This document shows, piece by piece, positions 11,064-20,850 of a DNA stretch of 64,000 nt. A model generated the notes under the pieces. The model was not told the DNA's origin. It searched no databases and saw nothing but the letters and a program-made list of their open reading frames with translations. Within the stretch, counting starts at the first letter, position 1. Every line of letters begins with the position of its first letter. The position numbers and the translations under genes were made by a program. Origin of the DNA: Branchipolynoe longqiensis (Eukaryota > Annelida > Polychaeta > Phyllodocida > Polynoidae); NCBI GenBank assembly GCA_030323885.1, contig CM059194.1, positions 10,650,963-10,714,962 on the forward strand, read 5' to 3'.

Positions 11064-11445
11064 CAAAGACCCTATAATACTAAGACGGCTCACTCAGCCT
11101 GTACTGTGTAATCAAAATGATCAAACCCACCACGTGGTGCGCTGGCTGTTCTCTTGGTTAAACAGGTGCTATATTATATGTATAAATGTATATATGAATG
11201 TGAAAGATGTGTGATGATGGCGATGCTGATGATGATGCTGATGATGATGTGTATTTGTTCATAGAAATTTCATATTGATGTGTATTCATACTAACCAATC
11301 TCATGTATAATATATTTGTATGTGCTTACATGTAAAACACCAACGAGCAGCCGGCTGATCAAACCCACCACAAGGTGGCACTGCAAAACTTACATTACCA
11401 TGGGAGAGATAGGGAGTGAGTCGTCTTAGTATTATAGGGTCTTTG
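11064..11445 (-). mobile_element. MITE-B copy 1, 7-bp TSD
   Basis: The ends are CAAAGACCCTATAATACTAA and its reverse complement (TIR ~32 bp). It is flanked by GGCTTAC at 11057-11063 and 11446-11452. The interior has a (GATGATGCT)n-like stretch. It is inverted relative to the copies at 31095 and 46632. No ORF. Confidence 0.9.
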
Positions 11446-11459
11446 GGCTTACTTGCGGC

Positions 11460-11745
11460 TCCGTTGATAATTAAAATTGCACACTTTTCAGTATTTGCCA
11501 TTTTGATTAGATACATTGAATGATCCTTATAATCTACCTGATATTATTCTTGAATAAATCTTTATCATGAATGGTTAACTTTTGAGATATTTGAAATGAA
11601 AACATGCACATTCAATGTTGGTATGCATGTCCACATTGTGACACTATATACTTCAGCGGTAATACTAATAGTTTCAACAAGATGGAGTCAGTATAGCATT
11701 CTATCCAGCAAGCGATGCCTAATAAGTGTATCGGTATTTATGTTG
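11460..11745 (-). mobile_element. Decayed MITE-A fragment
   Basis: About 11500-11640 matches the MITE-A middle (TAATCTACCT, TTTTGAGATATTTGAAATG, AAAACATGCA). No ends are visible. Confidence 0.5.
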
Positions 11746-12215
11746 GATATAGAGGATTACATCAATGCCCTACATCATAAGCATAATAACCACAGCAACG
11801 ATGAAGACCAAACCAGCGCACACTTGTTCGGCTCACACTTCTTCAGTCTACCAAGAGTGGACATCTTGGGAAACAACCCGGTGAGCCCTTATCTCAGTGT
11901 AAATCAGATAGTTTTATATTCGGACATGTACACACATCTCATTGATGCACAGCACAGATTACAGTGTTTGAAGTATTTTTGAAATTGATTATGCTTCAAC
12001 GTGTGATTTAAACATAGGTGATTGAAACATATCAGGAGTATAAAGAATGAGGTTGGTTGATTGTTTGAGTTTGACATCCTTGGAACATCTAAGGTCATAT
12101 AATCATGGCCTTTGTTAAGAATGAGAGAATTACTGTGAAAATGCGTGCTCATTGAAGAGCATATTAAGTCTACCTAGTGGCCACGTAAGAGCTAGTTGAG
12201 TCTCCTCCTTTCATT
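11745..12215 (+). repeat. Dispersed repeat DR-2, copy 1
   Basis: Matches 41690-42140 in inverted orientation (shared blocks GGTGAGCCCTTATCTCAGTG, GTGTGATTTAAACATA, TGAGTCTCCTCCTTTCA). A minus-oriented SINE-1a tail (about 12050-12113) is inserted here and absent at 42 kb. Confidence 0.65.
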
Positions 12216-12429
12216 GATCTTTACCCTTCTTGCCTGCAGACCCAGATCTCTACTTTGATCTAGTTTGGTGCCACTGCCCCGATGCTCAGGTCGCTCCAAC
12301 TGCATGTACAATACCAACAGGCATATAATAAACCAGCAATTACCTATAATGCTCCATTTCAATAATATTCGCATAAAACCTTTTACGTCCACATAATGCA
12401 TCAATATTGGGCATATACAGTAAGGCATG

Positions 12430-12886
12430 CAGGTATTGCAATAACTCAGGGAGTTTGACGCCCTGCCCTGCAGAGTTGTAAACCAGTGCCTTGTGGTACA
12501 GGTTCTTGAGATAACCGAAGGCTAAGGGAGCAAACCCTAAGCAGAAAACCATGTCACTGTGGCAGCATTAAGGGCGGTTGATGTATGGAACTCCCAACAT
12601 CTCCCGACCAGCCACTGCAGGGACAAATAGTTTTGCGCCTGTCTTGACATGTTCTTGCCGGTGTGAAACCTCTATTTGCTCCCCGAGAGAGTGCCGCTGG
12701 TAACTTGCAAAAGCCAGCAGCACTTCAACACTTTTGCAGGCAGCTTTCATGAAATGTAGACATTAAGACCGAATCATGGACATCACTCTCACAGCAGAGA
12801 GCTAAATGGAGAGCAGCAGTCAAGGAATGAAAGTAGTCTTTGTCGCATCACGACCGACAGCATGATGATGATAACAGTAAACCATA
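12430..12886 (+). mobile_element. LINE-tail composite element, copy 1
   Basis: A non-coding 5' module (CAGGGAGTTTGACGCC ... GGCAGCTTTCATGA) shared with 27891 and 46004 is joined at about 12754 to the last ~100 bp of a LINE ORF (ATGGACATCACTCTCACAGC, AGAGCTAAATGGAGAGC). It ends in an ATGATGATGAT tail. Looks like a LINE-mobilised chimera or internally deleted LINE. Confidence 0.65.
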
Positions 12887-12892
12887 TCTAAA

Positions 12893-13072
12893 TCAACCAA
12901 CCATGGGAAGGATTTTATATGGTCCATTTAGGGAGGTGGTCGGTTTGGGGAGTTTCAAAAATCAGTACAATGGTATTGTATTGGCGATCGTTGGGGACCC
13001 AATTAAAGCGATTGATAATGATATAGGGGAGTAGTCGATCTGGGAAGGTGGTCAGTTAGAGAGGTTTTACTG
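12893..13072 (-). mobile_element. POGO-M: pogo/Tigger-like MITE, copy 1
   Basis: Ends GAGAGGTTTTACTG followed by TA. The interior GGTGGTCGGTTTGGGG and CGATCGTTGGGGACCC matches the other copies. The outermost left end is missing. Confidence 0.7.
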
Positions 13073-13117
13073 TACGGCACAATGCACTAAGGTCAAATTA
13101 AACTGTATTTATATACA

Positions 13118-13198
13118 GGAACTCCGCAAACCGACCACCTCCCTAAGTGAACCATTTACGTCGGTCCCAATGTCGGCCGTTTTAGAGAGGTTTTACTG
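13118..13198 (+). mobile_element. POGO-M partial copy
   Basis: Right half only: AACCGACCACCTCCCTAAGT ... GAGAGGTTTTACTG followed by TA. Confidence 0.65.
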
Positions 13199-13199
13199 T

Positions 13200-13580
13200 A
13201 CATACAGTTCAGTTATGGTGTAATTAGAAATCTGAATCTAATGATATAGATCTCCTCTACAATATCATATTCAAATTACTGTGCAATGAACCATTTAATT
13301 GCATTCCTACTGCAACTGTATTTATCCCATCGCGTGTACCATCATGGGAAATTGAAACAAGGAAAAACTGACATCAGTGTTTACTGGGTATATCACATAG
13401 CGCATGTATTGGTACAGTATTTGAGTATTCACGGAGTCGAACCCGCGATCTCGGACATGCATGGATAAAAGGAGCTCTCTAACTCAGTGGGTCATCCCCC
13501 AATCTGTGTAAATGGTAGGGGTGGGGAGGTGTTGGGGACGGAAGGTAGTGGGGTGGGGTGTGTGGGGTGGGGTGTATGCT
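13200..13580. other. Unassigned stretch with G-rich tract
   Basis: AT-rich sequence followed by a GGGGTGGGGTGTG tract (about 13510-13575). No gene seen. Confidence 0.35.
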
Positions 13581-13581
13581 A

Positions 13582-14320
13582 AAGGCCCTGTGACACTATG
13601 ATGTATAGCCTTAGCGTATGCCAACCTATGTAATTTTGTGCCAACATGTCAATGTACGTTGAGATAAAGTATGGGTATGTTAGGTGTTCGGTGGTGTATG
13701 CTGGTATATGCTGTCATACGGCATCATACGGCGTCACCCACCGAGGCTCAGAAAAAATTGTGTGCCTGTCAAAAAACTTAAATGTATGACAACGTTTTGG
13801 GTATATGCTAGTATACATTAGGCATATGCTTTGTGTACATTATTCATACGTTGTTAAGGGCTAGACATACATTATACATATGTTGAAGTATGCTAGTCGT
13901 AAGTTGAGCCAGTGGAAACATACTGTCCGCATATCAACAATGTATTGAGAATGTGGGAGAACATATGAATAACGTACGTCTAATGCATGTCTAACATACA
14001 TTGGCATTTCTCCACCGTGCCTTGATGTTTGTAACGTATAAGGTGTACTTCTGGCGATCGAATAACGTATCTAACATTCACCGCCGTTCTGCGAGCGTTC
14101 CGTTAGCATTTTGCAAGCGTATTGCATTTGGCCATACTTTCTATGATACGCTATCATACGCTGTCATACGCTAGCAATACGTCGGCCATACATTGTGTAT
14201 ACGTCCATCTTTGCCCCCACCCCCACCCCGCGCCGAAAAGTTAGAGGCTTCTCAACGTATAAAGTGATTTCATCCGTTGTGCATCCCCTGACGAAATACG
14301 CCGCAGTGTGTCAGGGCCTT
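13582..14320. mobile_element. FB-c: complete foldback element, CATACG lexicon
   Basis: Starts AAGGCCCTGTGACACTATGA and ends with the inverse CACTGCGGCG-like arm (GTGTGTCAGGGCCTT). Both ends abut TA (13580-13581, 14321-14322). The interior is dominated by CATACG, GTATGC and ACATACATT words on both strands, giving many stem options. No ORF of note. Confidence 0.85.
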
Positions 14321-14323
14321 TAG

Positions 14324-14515
14324 TTCGTCGCGTCGCCGGGCGCGGCGCTGTTGTAAACCCCCGGCTCGGCCCCCTACGGGACGCGGGCAGGTGGCTGGGC
14401 GGGGAGTCGGCCCGGCGTGCGGTGCGCCCGGGGACGGCGTGCTTAGCTCGGAGCGGCTCCCTCAGAGCGGCTCGCGTTTCATGCCCCACGGACGGCGGGG
14501 AGGACAGCTGCATGC
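14324..14515. other. Short CpG-rich island
   Basis: About 190 bp very rich in G+C and CpG (GCGTCGCCGGGCGCGGCGCT style), bordered by an AT-rich repeat landscape. Could be a promoter-type island or part of an unrecognised GC-rich element. No transcript feature is visible. Confidence 0.4.
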
Positions 14516-14599
14516 ACGCCGACTGGCAGGCAGCGAGCTATTGCCACTCACTACACGCCATCAGTCTGCTGTTGTTTATATATGCTGTATAAGAATTAT

Positions 14600-14860
14600 A
14601 TGAGTATAAAGTTTGGCTACGTAAACAATGGAGAGAGACAATCAGGTGATGGGTCGGACACTTTATTTTGTGTCATGGCAAAGCACAAGTACAGGCTTAC
14701 CGGTGAAACGTTTGAAAATCAGGTAGAAAGTGCATAGATTGCCGTGCTACCCACTGGAACTGGCCATTGGTGGCGCTGGAGTCAGCAACACAGAGCAAGC
14801 CGGGTTGCCCAGCGATTGGACATACTAACTGGCGAATATACTTAATACCAAATGATCATA
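14600..14860 (-). repeat. LTR-like dispersed repeat DR-5, copy 1
   Basis: Shares blocks with 35980-36200 (CACTTTATT near the left edge, CCGGTGAAACG/CTGGTTAAA, CAGCGATTGGACATACTA). On the minus strand AATAAAG lies near the boundary. A TTGGTGGCGC word (14767) may be primer-binding-site-like. No coding region. Confidence 0.4.
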
Positions 14861-15104
14861 ATAATAATCATCATGGTTACATTCTGCATATTTGTATCCG
14901 CATAATAAATTATGCATCCGATAATAACCCGGAATATCCCTCCTTAACCCCATCATTCTCAGTGTCATGGACTGATGGAGTCTGTCCTAGTCATCTACTG
15001 CTCCAGCCTCCCAAACTCCAGCTTCGATGTTGGCACCAAAACCCCTGCATTCTGTAACCGCCACTCACTGTACCACTGAAATATATAAATATATAAATAT
15101 ATAA

Positions 15105-15604
15105 NNNNNNNNNNNNNNNNNNNNNNNNNNNNNNNNNNNNNNNNNNNNNNNNNNNNNNNNNNNNNNNNNNNNNNNNNNNNNNNNNNNNNNNNNNNNNNNN
15201 NNNNNNNNNNNNNNNNNNNNNNNNNNNNNNNNNNNNNNNNNNNNNNNNNNNNNNNNNNNNNNNNNNNNNNNNNNNNNNNNNNNNNNNNNNNNNNNNNNNN
15301 NNNNNNNNNNNNNNNNNNNNNNNNNNNNNNNNNNNNNNNNNNNNNNNNNNNNNNNNNNNNNNNNNNNNNNNNNNNNNNNNNNNNNNNNNNNNNNNNNNNN
15401 NNNNNNNNNNNNNNNNNNNNNNNNNNNNNNNNNNNNNNNNNNNNNNNNNNNNNNNNNNNNNNNNNNNNNNNNNNNNNNNNNNNNNNNNNNNNNNNNNNNN
15501 NNNNNNNNNNNNNNNNNNNNNNNNNNNNNNNNNNNNNNNNNNNNNNNNNNNNNNNNNNNNNNNNNNNNNNNNNNNNNNNNNNNNNNNNNNNNNNNNNNNN
15601 NNNN
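15105..15604. other. Assembly gap, exactly 500 N
   Basis: A run of 500 N directly after an (ATATATAA)n stretch. The round size indicates a fixed-size scaffold gap, so its true length is unknown. Confidence 0.99.
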
Positions 15605-15704
15605 TGAGCCTTTCTCTTCCTCTGTATACTCTGTTGAGGCGTCAATAAAAATGCCTTCTTTCCACCCCCGCCTTGCTTTCTTCCTTTTCGCGCATCAGCA
15701 TGGG
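15605..15704 (+). mobile_element. GC-rich element (GCE), 3' end only, at gap edge
   Basis: Inverted relative to the copies at 16359-19296: GCGTCAATAAAAATGCC carries a polyadenylation signal, then CCACCCCCGCC and TTCCTTTTCGCGCATCA. The rest falls in the gap. Confidence 0.65.
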
Positions 15705-15829
15705 ATATTTGAGTTCTAACCCAGCGAATAGGTCGTTTCAAGAGGTCCAAACTAACAATATCCATATCCCATCATGATAACTGAGAAAAGTCTAAGAATG
15801 TTATAAGTCACATTACTGCCTTGTTAAGC

Positions 15830-16165
15830 GGCACTGTGTGCAATGGTCTAATCGGTAGAGCGCGGGTCTTGCGTTCGCAAGGTCGGGAGTTCAATTGCCG
15901 GTCGAGTCAAACCAATGACTTATAAAATTGATACTTGTTGCTTCCTAGCCAGGTACCTGGCACTAATAGGATAGGGCAAGTATTGCTTAGTTCGGTGTCA
16001 GGATAATGTGACCGAGTGGGATATCGGGTCCTGGTCCCGGTGGCCTGATTCCCCAGTGGGGCAGCACTATAAAGTCACTGTGGGTGTGCACTGTCACAAG
16101 TCAGAACCTGTTTTGATATGACCTTATATGTTGTCAGGATGTAAAGCTCCAACAACCAACCAACA
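15830..16165 (+). mobile_element. SINE-1a, near full length
   Basis: Head with A-box-like TGGTCTAATCGGTAGAGCG and B-box-like GGGAGTTCAATTGCC, then the family body and the tail GATATGACCTTATATGTTG...AGGATGTAAA with CCAACAACCAACCAAC. A good model copy. Confidence 0.85.
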
Positions 16166-16358
16166 TTAAGTTGCAATATATTTCACCTCTCCTTAGAGGT
16201 CAGCTAACGTTTTCAACATTTTCAAAGTACAGTAAAACCTCTCTAACCGACCACCTCCACAGATGGACCACTCCCTTATATTGATCGCTTTATTTGGGTC
16301 CCACACGATCGTCCATACATTACCATTGTAATTCAGTAACACAAAAGCACAGTATATT

Positions 16359-16987
16359 GATGCGCGAAAAGGAAGAGAGGAGGCAGGGGTGGAAATAAAA
16401 GGTTTTTATTTTCGCCTCAGAAAGCTTACAGGGCATACAGGGTAAACAGGGTAAAGGAAAGAAGTAAATAATGAAGGATAAAATAAATGAGGAGCGGAGT
16501 AAATATAGGAACAGAGTTCAAATGTCAAAATGTAGGAACAGAGTTCAAATGTCAAAATATAGGAACAGAGGTCAAATGTCAACATATAGGAACAGAGTTC
16601 AAAAGTCAGTGGAGTGAGGGGGTGCCGAGGAGCCCTCCACCGGAGGAAGAGAAGGTGGTAGGAGTGTAGGGTGGGTGGGTGGTGAAGAAAGGAGAGATCT
16701 GGGAGGCGGCAGGAAGGCGAGTGCCTGAGGGAGGCCAGGGGGCGGCCTTATAAGGGGAGAGGGAGGGGCGACAGCAGGTGAGTGTGAAAGCTGCCGGCCC
16801 GGGGGAGGGCGACAGGTGGCGAGCAGCGGCGTCGGGCGAGGCGTGAGCGCCGCGCGACGCGGAGGGCGGGGGAGGGGGGGGGGGCGCGCCGCGCCGTCTG
16901 CCGAGGTGAGAAAGCAGCGCGACAGCGCGGGCGGGGGGAGGGTCTCTTCCTCTCCTCGCATCAACCGTAATGCTTCGCATTACGACC
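16359..16987 (-). mobile_element. GCE unit 1, internally deleted (promoter + 3' UTR only)
   Basis: Consists of block A (16359-16641), a 41-bp bridge, and block B (16683-16987). A and B are almost identical to the blocks flanking the Gag-like region of unit 2. On the minus strand B holds a TATA-like CCTTATAAGG and A ends with an AATAAA signal near CGAAAATAAAAACC. A contains four ~31-bp tandem repeats (AGGAACAGAGTTCAAATGTC). Resembles either an LTR (promoter plus poly-A signal) or a deletion derivative. Confidence 0.75.
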
Positions 16988-19296
16988 GATGCGCGAAAAG
17001 GAAGAGAGGAGGCGGGGGTGGAAATAAAAGGTTTTTATTTTCGCCTCAGAAAGCTTACAGGGCATACAGGGTAAACAGGGTAAAGGAAAGAAGTAAATAA
17101 TGAAGGATAAAATAAATGAGGAGCGGAGTAAATATAGGAACAGAGTTCAAATGTCAAAATGTAGGAACAGAGTTCAAATGTCAAAATATAGGAACAGAGG
17201 TCAAATGTCAACATATAGGAACAGAGTTCAAAAGTCAGTGGAGTGAGGGGGTGCCGAGGAGCCCTCCACCAAAAGTAGGGGAGGGCTCGAGGCGCGCCCG
17301 AGGCGGGGGGCCGGGGCGCCCGAGGCGGGGGTCCGGAGGTGAAGGTCTGGGCGGGGAGGGCTGGCGGCGCGCCCGAGGCGGAGCAGATGGGCCGTGTCGG
17401 GGGTCAGGCTCCCTCTGGGGGCGGGGAGTGTCCCGGGCCTGCGTCGACAGGGAGCGGGCGGCCAAAAAAGGGGGAGGCCCGCTCCTTGGCGGGATCCGGT
17501 GAGGAGGTCCGACGAGGGTCGAGCAGGGGGGCAGCGAAGTCCTCGGGGCTGGATGGGGTGGTGGTCGGGGTCTGGGCGGCGGTGTTGAAGGCGGTGTCGT
17601 GAGGGTCGGTGGCAGAGGGTTCCTCCTGAGGCTGGGCTGGGATGCGGTCCGAGGTGTGATGCCCGAGGTGATGATCCTCGGCTGGGGCTTGGCGGCGCTG
17701 CGTTCGATGGTCGCTGGGAGGTTGTCGGCGGGGCTTGCGGGGCTGTCGGCAGTGGTGGGGGTGAGGCGCCGGAGGGGTCCCCCCGGGCCGGCCGGGGGGA
17801 GGCCGGCGGATCAAAAATCCGCCGAGGTGGTGGGGGGGGGTCTGGCGCTCACGGGTTTGTTTCGTGATGCAGTCGGCCTCGCTGTGCATGGTGAAGAGGC
17901 GCCTCACATTGGCGCAGTATGCGCAGACGTGACGGCGCGTGTCCCCCGCCTCACCGTGGGCCTCCCCGAGGCGGGCCCGATCGCACGAGGCGGGGGGCGC
18001 GGTTCCAGGCCGGGCAGGGGGCGCCGTGGGTCTCCCTGTCGTAGGTGGCGCGGGCGTCAGCCTGAGGTCGGGGGAGGTGGGCGCCTCGGTGGAGATGGTC
18101 GGGTAGGCGGGCCGGGGCGGCGGTGGCTTGCTCCTCGGGCATGGCCAGGCAGTCTAGCCTCATGAGGTTGAGGGCCACCGGGTCATGCCACCCCTGGGGG
18201 AGGGTTCCGTCCGCGATCGCTGTAAACACGGTCTCGGAGTACCGGCGGACGGTTGCCCAGGGGTAAATCAGGTTGTCCCGGCAGACTGTGAGGTGGTGGT
18301 GGTGGAGTCCCTGGGCGGAGTGGGCGGGGAAGTCTGGGTGGTCGATGAGGGTGAGGAGGGCGAGGGCATATTCGTCCTTCGTCGCCTCCCCCCTCTTCAC
18401 CGGCTTCCTCTCGGGCCCTCGCTTCACCAGGTCGGAGGGGAAGATGAAGTTGGCCGGGATCCCTTGGCGCCTGGTGCAGTGCCGCGCCTCGGCGGATGCC
18501 AGGATGTCCCGGACGGCGTCGGCCGCGGAGGCGGGGGTGTGTCGGGTCCGCTCCTCTTGGTGGGGCGGCGAGGTGACGGGGGAGGCTTGGGAGAGGTGGC
18601 GGTACCTCTCGTACTCCGGGTGCGCGGCCCCCGGTGGGGGCGCCTGAGGTGGCGGCCGGGGCCGGGCCGTGGTGCTGGCGGGCGCCCGAGGTGTCGGGGC
18701 CTCCCCGGTGCCCAGGGAGTCGATCCGGGCGTGGAGGTCGGCGGCGGCCCTGGCGATGCTCCAGCTGGATGCGCTGGAGAGCCTCCAGGACTAGGGCGAT
18801 CTCGGCGCCCGAGGCGGGGCCCGAGGTCGCCGTGGGAGATGCCGAGGCGGAGGCCGGCGACTCGTCCCTCCTGGGAGTTGGAGAGGGCCCCGGGGTGCGG
18901 GGGGCGGCCCGGGAGCCCTTTCGTCCACGTCCCTTCCCTTGAGGCATGCTGCAGCTGTGGTGGGGCAGAGGTCCGAGGTGGAGAGCCAAATGAAGAAAGG
19001 AGAGATCTGGGAGGCGGCAGGAAGGTGAGTGCCTGAGGGAGGCCAGGGGGCGGCCTTATAAGGGGAGAGGGAGGGGCGACAGCAGGTGAGTGTGAAAGCT
19101 GCCGGCCCGGGGGAGGGCGACAGGTGGCGAGCAGCGGCGTCGGGCGAGGCGTGAGCGCCGCGCGACGCGGAGGGCGGGGGAGGGGGGGGGGGGCGCGCCG
19201 CGCCGTCTGCCGAGGTGAGAAAGCAGCGCGACAGCGCGGGCGGGGGGAGGGTCTCTTCCTCTCCTCGCATCAACCGTAATGCTTCGCATTACGACC
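16988..19296 (-). mobile_element. GCE unit 2, carrying a Gag-like region
   Basis: Block A' (16988-17270), a 1.7-kb GC-rich interior, and block B' (18991-19296). A/A' are both 283 bp with about one visible mismatch; B/B' are similarly close. On the minus strand the order is TATA-like box, Gag-like reading frames, 31-bp repeats, AATAAA: a complete transcription unit. The unit boundary is a perfect hairpin, TAATGC-GAA-GCATTA. No RT, integrase or protease motif was found. Confidence 0.75.
17404..18947 (-). pseudogene. Gag-like protein of the GC-rich element, frameshifted
   Basis: The chosen start is ATG at 18947-18945 (MPQGKGRGRKG), downstream of the TATA-like box. A short helical stretch (EIALVLEALQRIQLE) is followed, after a 1-base frame change near 18770, by another (ADLHARIDSL). 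The best-conserved-looking block is at about 17990-18600, with motifs FIFPSDLVKRGPE, DEYALALLTLIDHPDF and TVCRDNLIYPWATVRRYSE. After a second frame change there is a zinc-knuckle-like CX2CX9HX4C (17869-17925; spacing longer than the retroviral CX2CX4HX4C), then a Pro/Arg-rich tail. Expected role: RNA-binding capsid-type protein. No pol follows, so a Gag-only non-autonomous element (TR-GAG/LARD-like) is likeliest. The family name is not certain. Confidence 0.55.
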
Positions 19297-19664
19297 AAGT
19301 GGTAATTAAGGGCTTTTATTGTTTGAATGAATCAAAGTATCTCATAGGTATATTGTCTTGTTCAGTCTAATCAGGATAATTGTATCGGCTACCAGGATGC
19401 TCAACCCTAGCCCTTAGGTCTTTCAGATGGGAGGGTGGGGTGGCTGAGAAAAGGTGAGACAGCTCCACGCACCACGTGGGTTCGGATGCTGCGGAGACGT
19501 GAGCAGCTTGGGCCAGCTCCATGTGGTGGTGCCTGGAATTTACACTAGGTGGCATGGGAGGGCGGGGTTCGGTCTCTACCCATAATGTTGCGCCAGGGGA
19601 AAGCGTCGACAGCATGTTGGGCATATGCTTTCGTGCCCCGAATTATCCATGTTGATTTCAACAT
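19297..19664. other. Inserted sequence of unknown origin beside GCE
   Basis: Lies within the POGO-M interruption but outside the GCE units. Its left edge, GGGCTTTTATTG, gives a minus-strand AATAAA near the boundary, as at the GCE end, so it may be the end of another retroelement. No ORF recognised. Confidence 0.35.
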
Positions 19665-19845
19665 GAGGCAATGATTAAAAAAACTCCATAAACTGACCAC
19701 CTCCCTAAATGGACCATCTAAACTCGGTCCCATGGTCGGTTAATTTAGAGAGGTTTCCCTGTACTACAAAGAGTATTATTTTTCATACCACCCACCCCCC
19801 AAAAGTACTACACATCAACATTTTACTAAAGACCCAGATAGTGTG

Positions 19846-20095
19846 GCCGATAGAGTTGAGTGCCCCAATCCTGTTTTTCTAGGTCATGGAATTCAAACCC
19901 CCAGGTTTGAATGCTTGTCGGGTAAAACCAATGACATACACAGTTGTACTCGTCTCTCCCTAGCCTGTTGTTCGGCATAATTTACATAGGGAAAGGAGCA
20001 GTAGACTGAGAAGGCCAATAATTGGAAATTGAAATGTCCATGATTGAAAATTCCTCTGCTTATTCAGCACTGACAAAAGAATTATTCAGCAGAAT
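19846..20095 (+). mobile_element. SINE-1b copy
   Basis: Head GTGTGGCCGATAGAGTTGAG, body AAACCAATGACATACAC, then the 1b tail (GCAGTAGACTGAGAAGGCC...AAATTCCTCTGCTTATTC). Confidence 0.7.
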
Positions 20096-20524
20096 AAACA
20101 TATTTATCTCCCCCCCAAAACAACCCAAAAAGCAATATTCAAAAAGTGAAAACAAAGACTGCTGAAAAAGTTGTAATTTTATTTAACGATCAATGTCTAA
20201 TTGTCACGGTCACACGTGGGCACCTTGACAACTTTGAATGTCCTCTTACCGATACAGACACTAAATAATGTGAAGGACAAACAAGAAAACACAGCAGATG
20301 AGTCAGCAGGTTTGTGCACCGATGTCACGCGACAGCTTTGCAGCTGGTCCCCGGTTGGTGGATAATTTGGCCTGCTCAAATGGAGCTGCTCAAGTGGCGG
20401 GTCAACTTATGCCAGCGCACCCAGCCGCTCACGAAGTGGATAATTAGAGAAGAAATTAGTTCAGGGAAGAGGCTATTCACATAGCACAGAATACAACCCC
20501 CACCTACGGATCTAATCTCAAGTT
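20096..20524. other. Unassigned stretch
   Basis: AT-rich, then mixed sequence. No gene or repeat family recognised. Confidence 0.3.
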
Positions 20525-20850
20525 CTTGGTTGTTGTTTTACGTCCTAGTAACATCTAAGGTCATATTAGGACGGGTACAGATTGTGACAGTGCGCACTCA
20601 TGGCGACTTTATAGTGCTGCCCCATTGGGATATCAGGCCGCTGACACCATGACCCAATATCCCACTCAGTCACATTATCCTGACACTCAGGCAACCAGTC
20701 CTTTCCATATCCTATTAATACCGAGCGCCAGGCTAGGAAACAACACATATCAATTTTAAAGTCATTGCTTTGACTCGACCGGGATCAAACTCCCGACATT
20801 CTGTGCGCGAGGCCCAAGCTCTACCGATTAGGCCATCACGCCCGGTCATC
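20525..20850 (-). mobile_element. SINE-1a, near full length
   Basis: Reverse complement with the tail at left (GTTTTACGTCCTAGTAACAT) and the head at right (GGGATCAAACTCCCGAC, GCTCTACCGATTAGGCCATC). Confidence 0.85.

Larger units (their letters stand above)
16230..19761 (+). mobile_element. POGO-M copy split by a ~3.3-kb insertion
   Basis: The left end CAGTAAAACCTCTCTAACCG follows TA (16228-16229). The right end GGTTAATTTAGAGAGG...CTG precedes TA (19762-19763). Left (16230-16335) and right (19665-19761) parts join cleanly when aligned to the copy at 12893-13072. Everything between, including the GC-rich dimer, is therefore inserted. Confidence 0.8.

Noticed and set aside
12568..12750. Conserved minus-strand frame also present at 28 and 46 kb
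   Set aside because: Conservation follows from the repeated module. Frames are interrupted differently in each copy and the LINE tail shows the sense strand is plus.
14995..15765. 256-codon frame on the minus strand
   Set aside because: It reads through 500 N, so it has no evidential value.
16599..16980. Overlapping Pro/Arg/Ala-rich frames on the minus strand
   Set aside because: They lie in the promoter/UTR-like B block; GC-rich sequence simply lacks stops.
17599..19036. Plus-strand frames of 188 and 283 codons in the GC-rich element
   Set aside because: Antisense shadows of the Gag-like frames; low-complexity Gly/Arg content.
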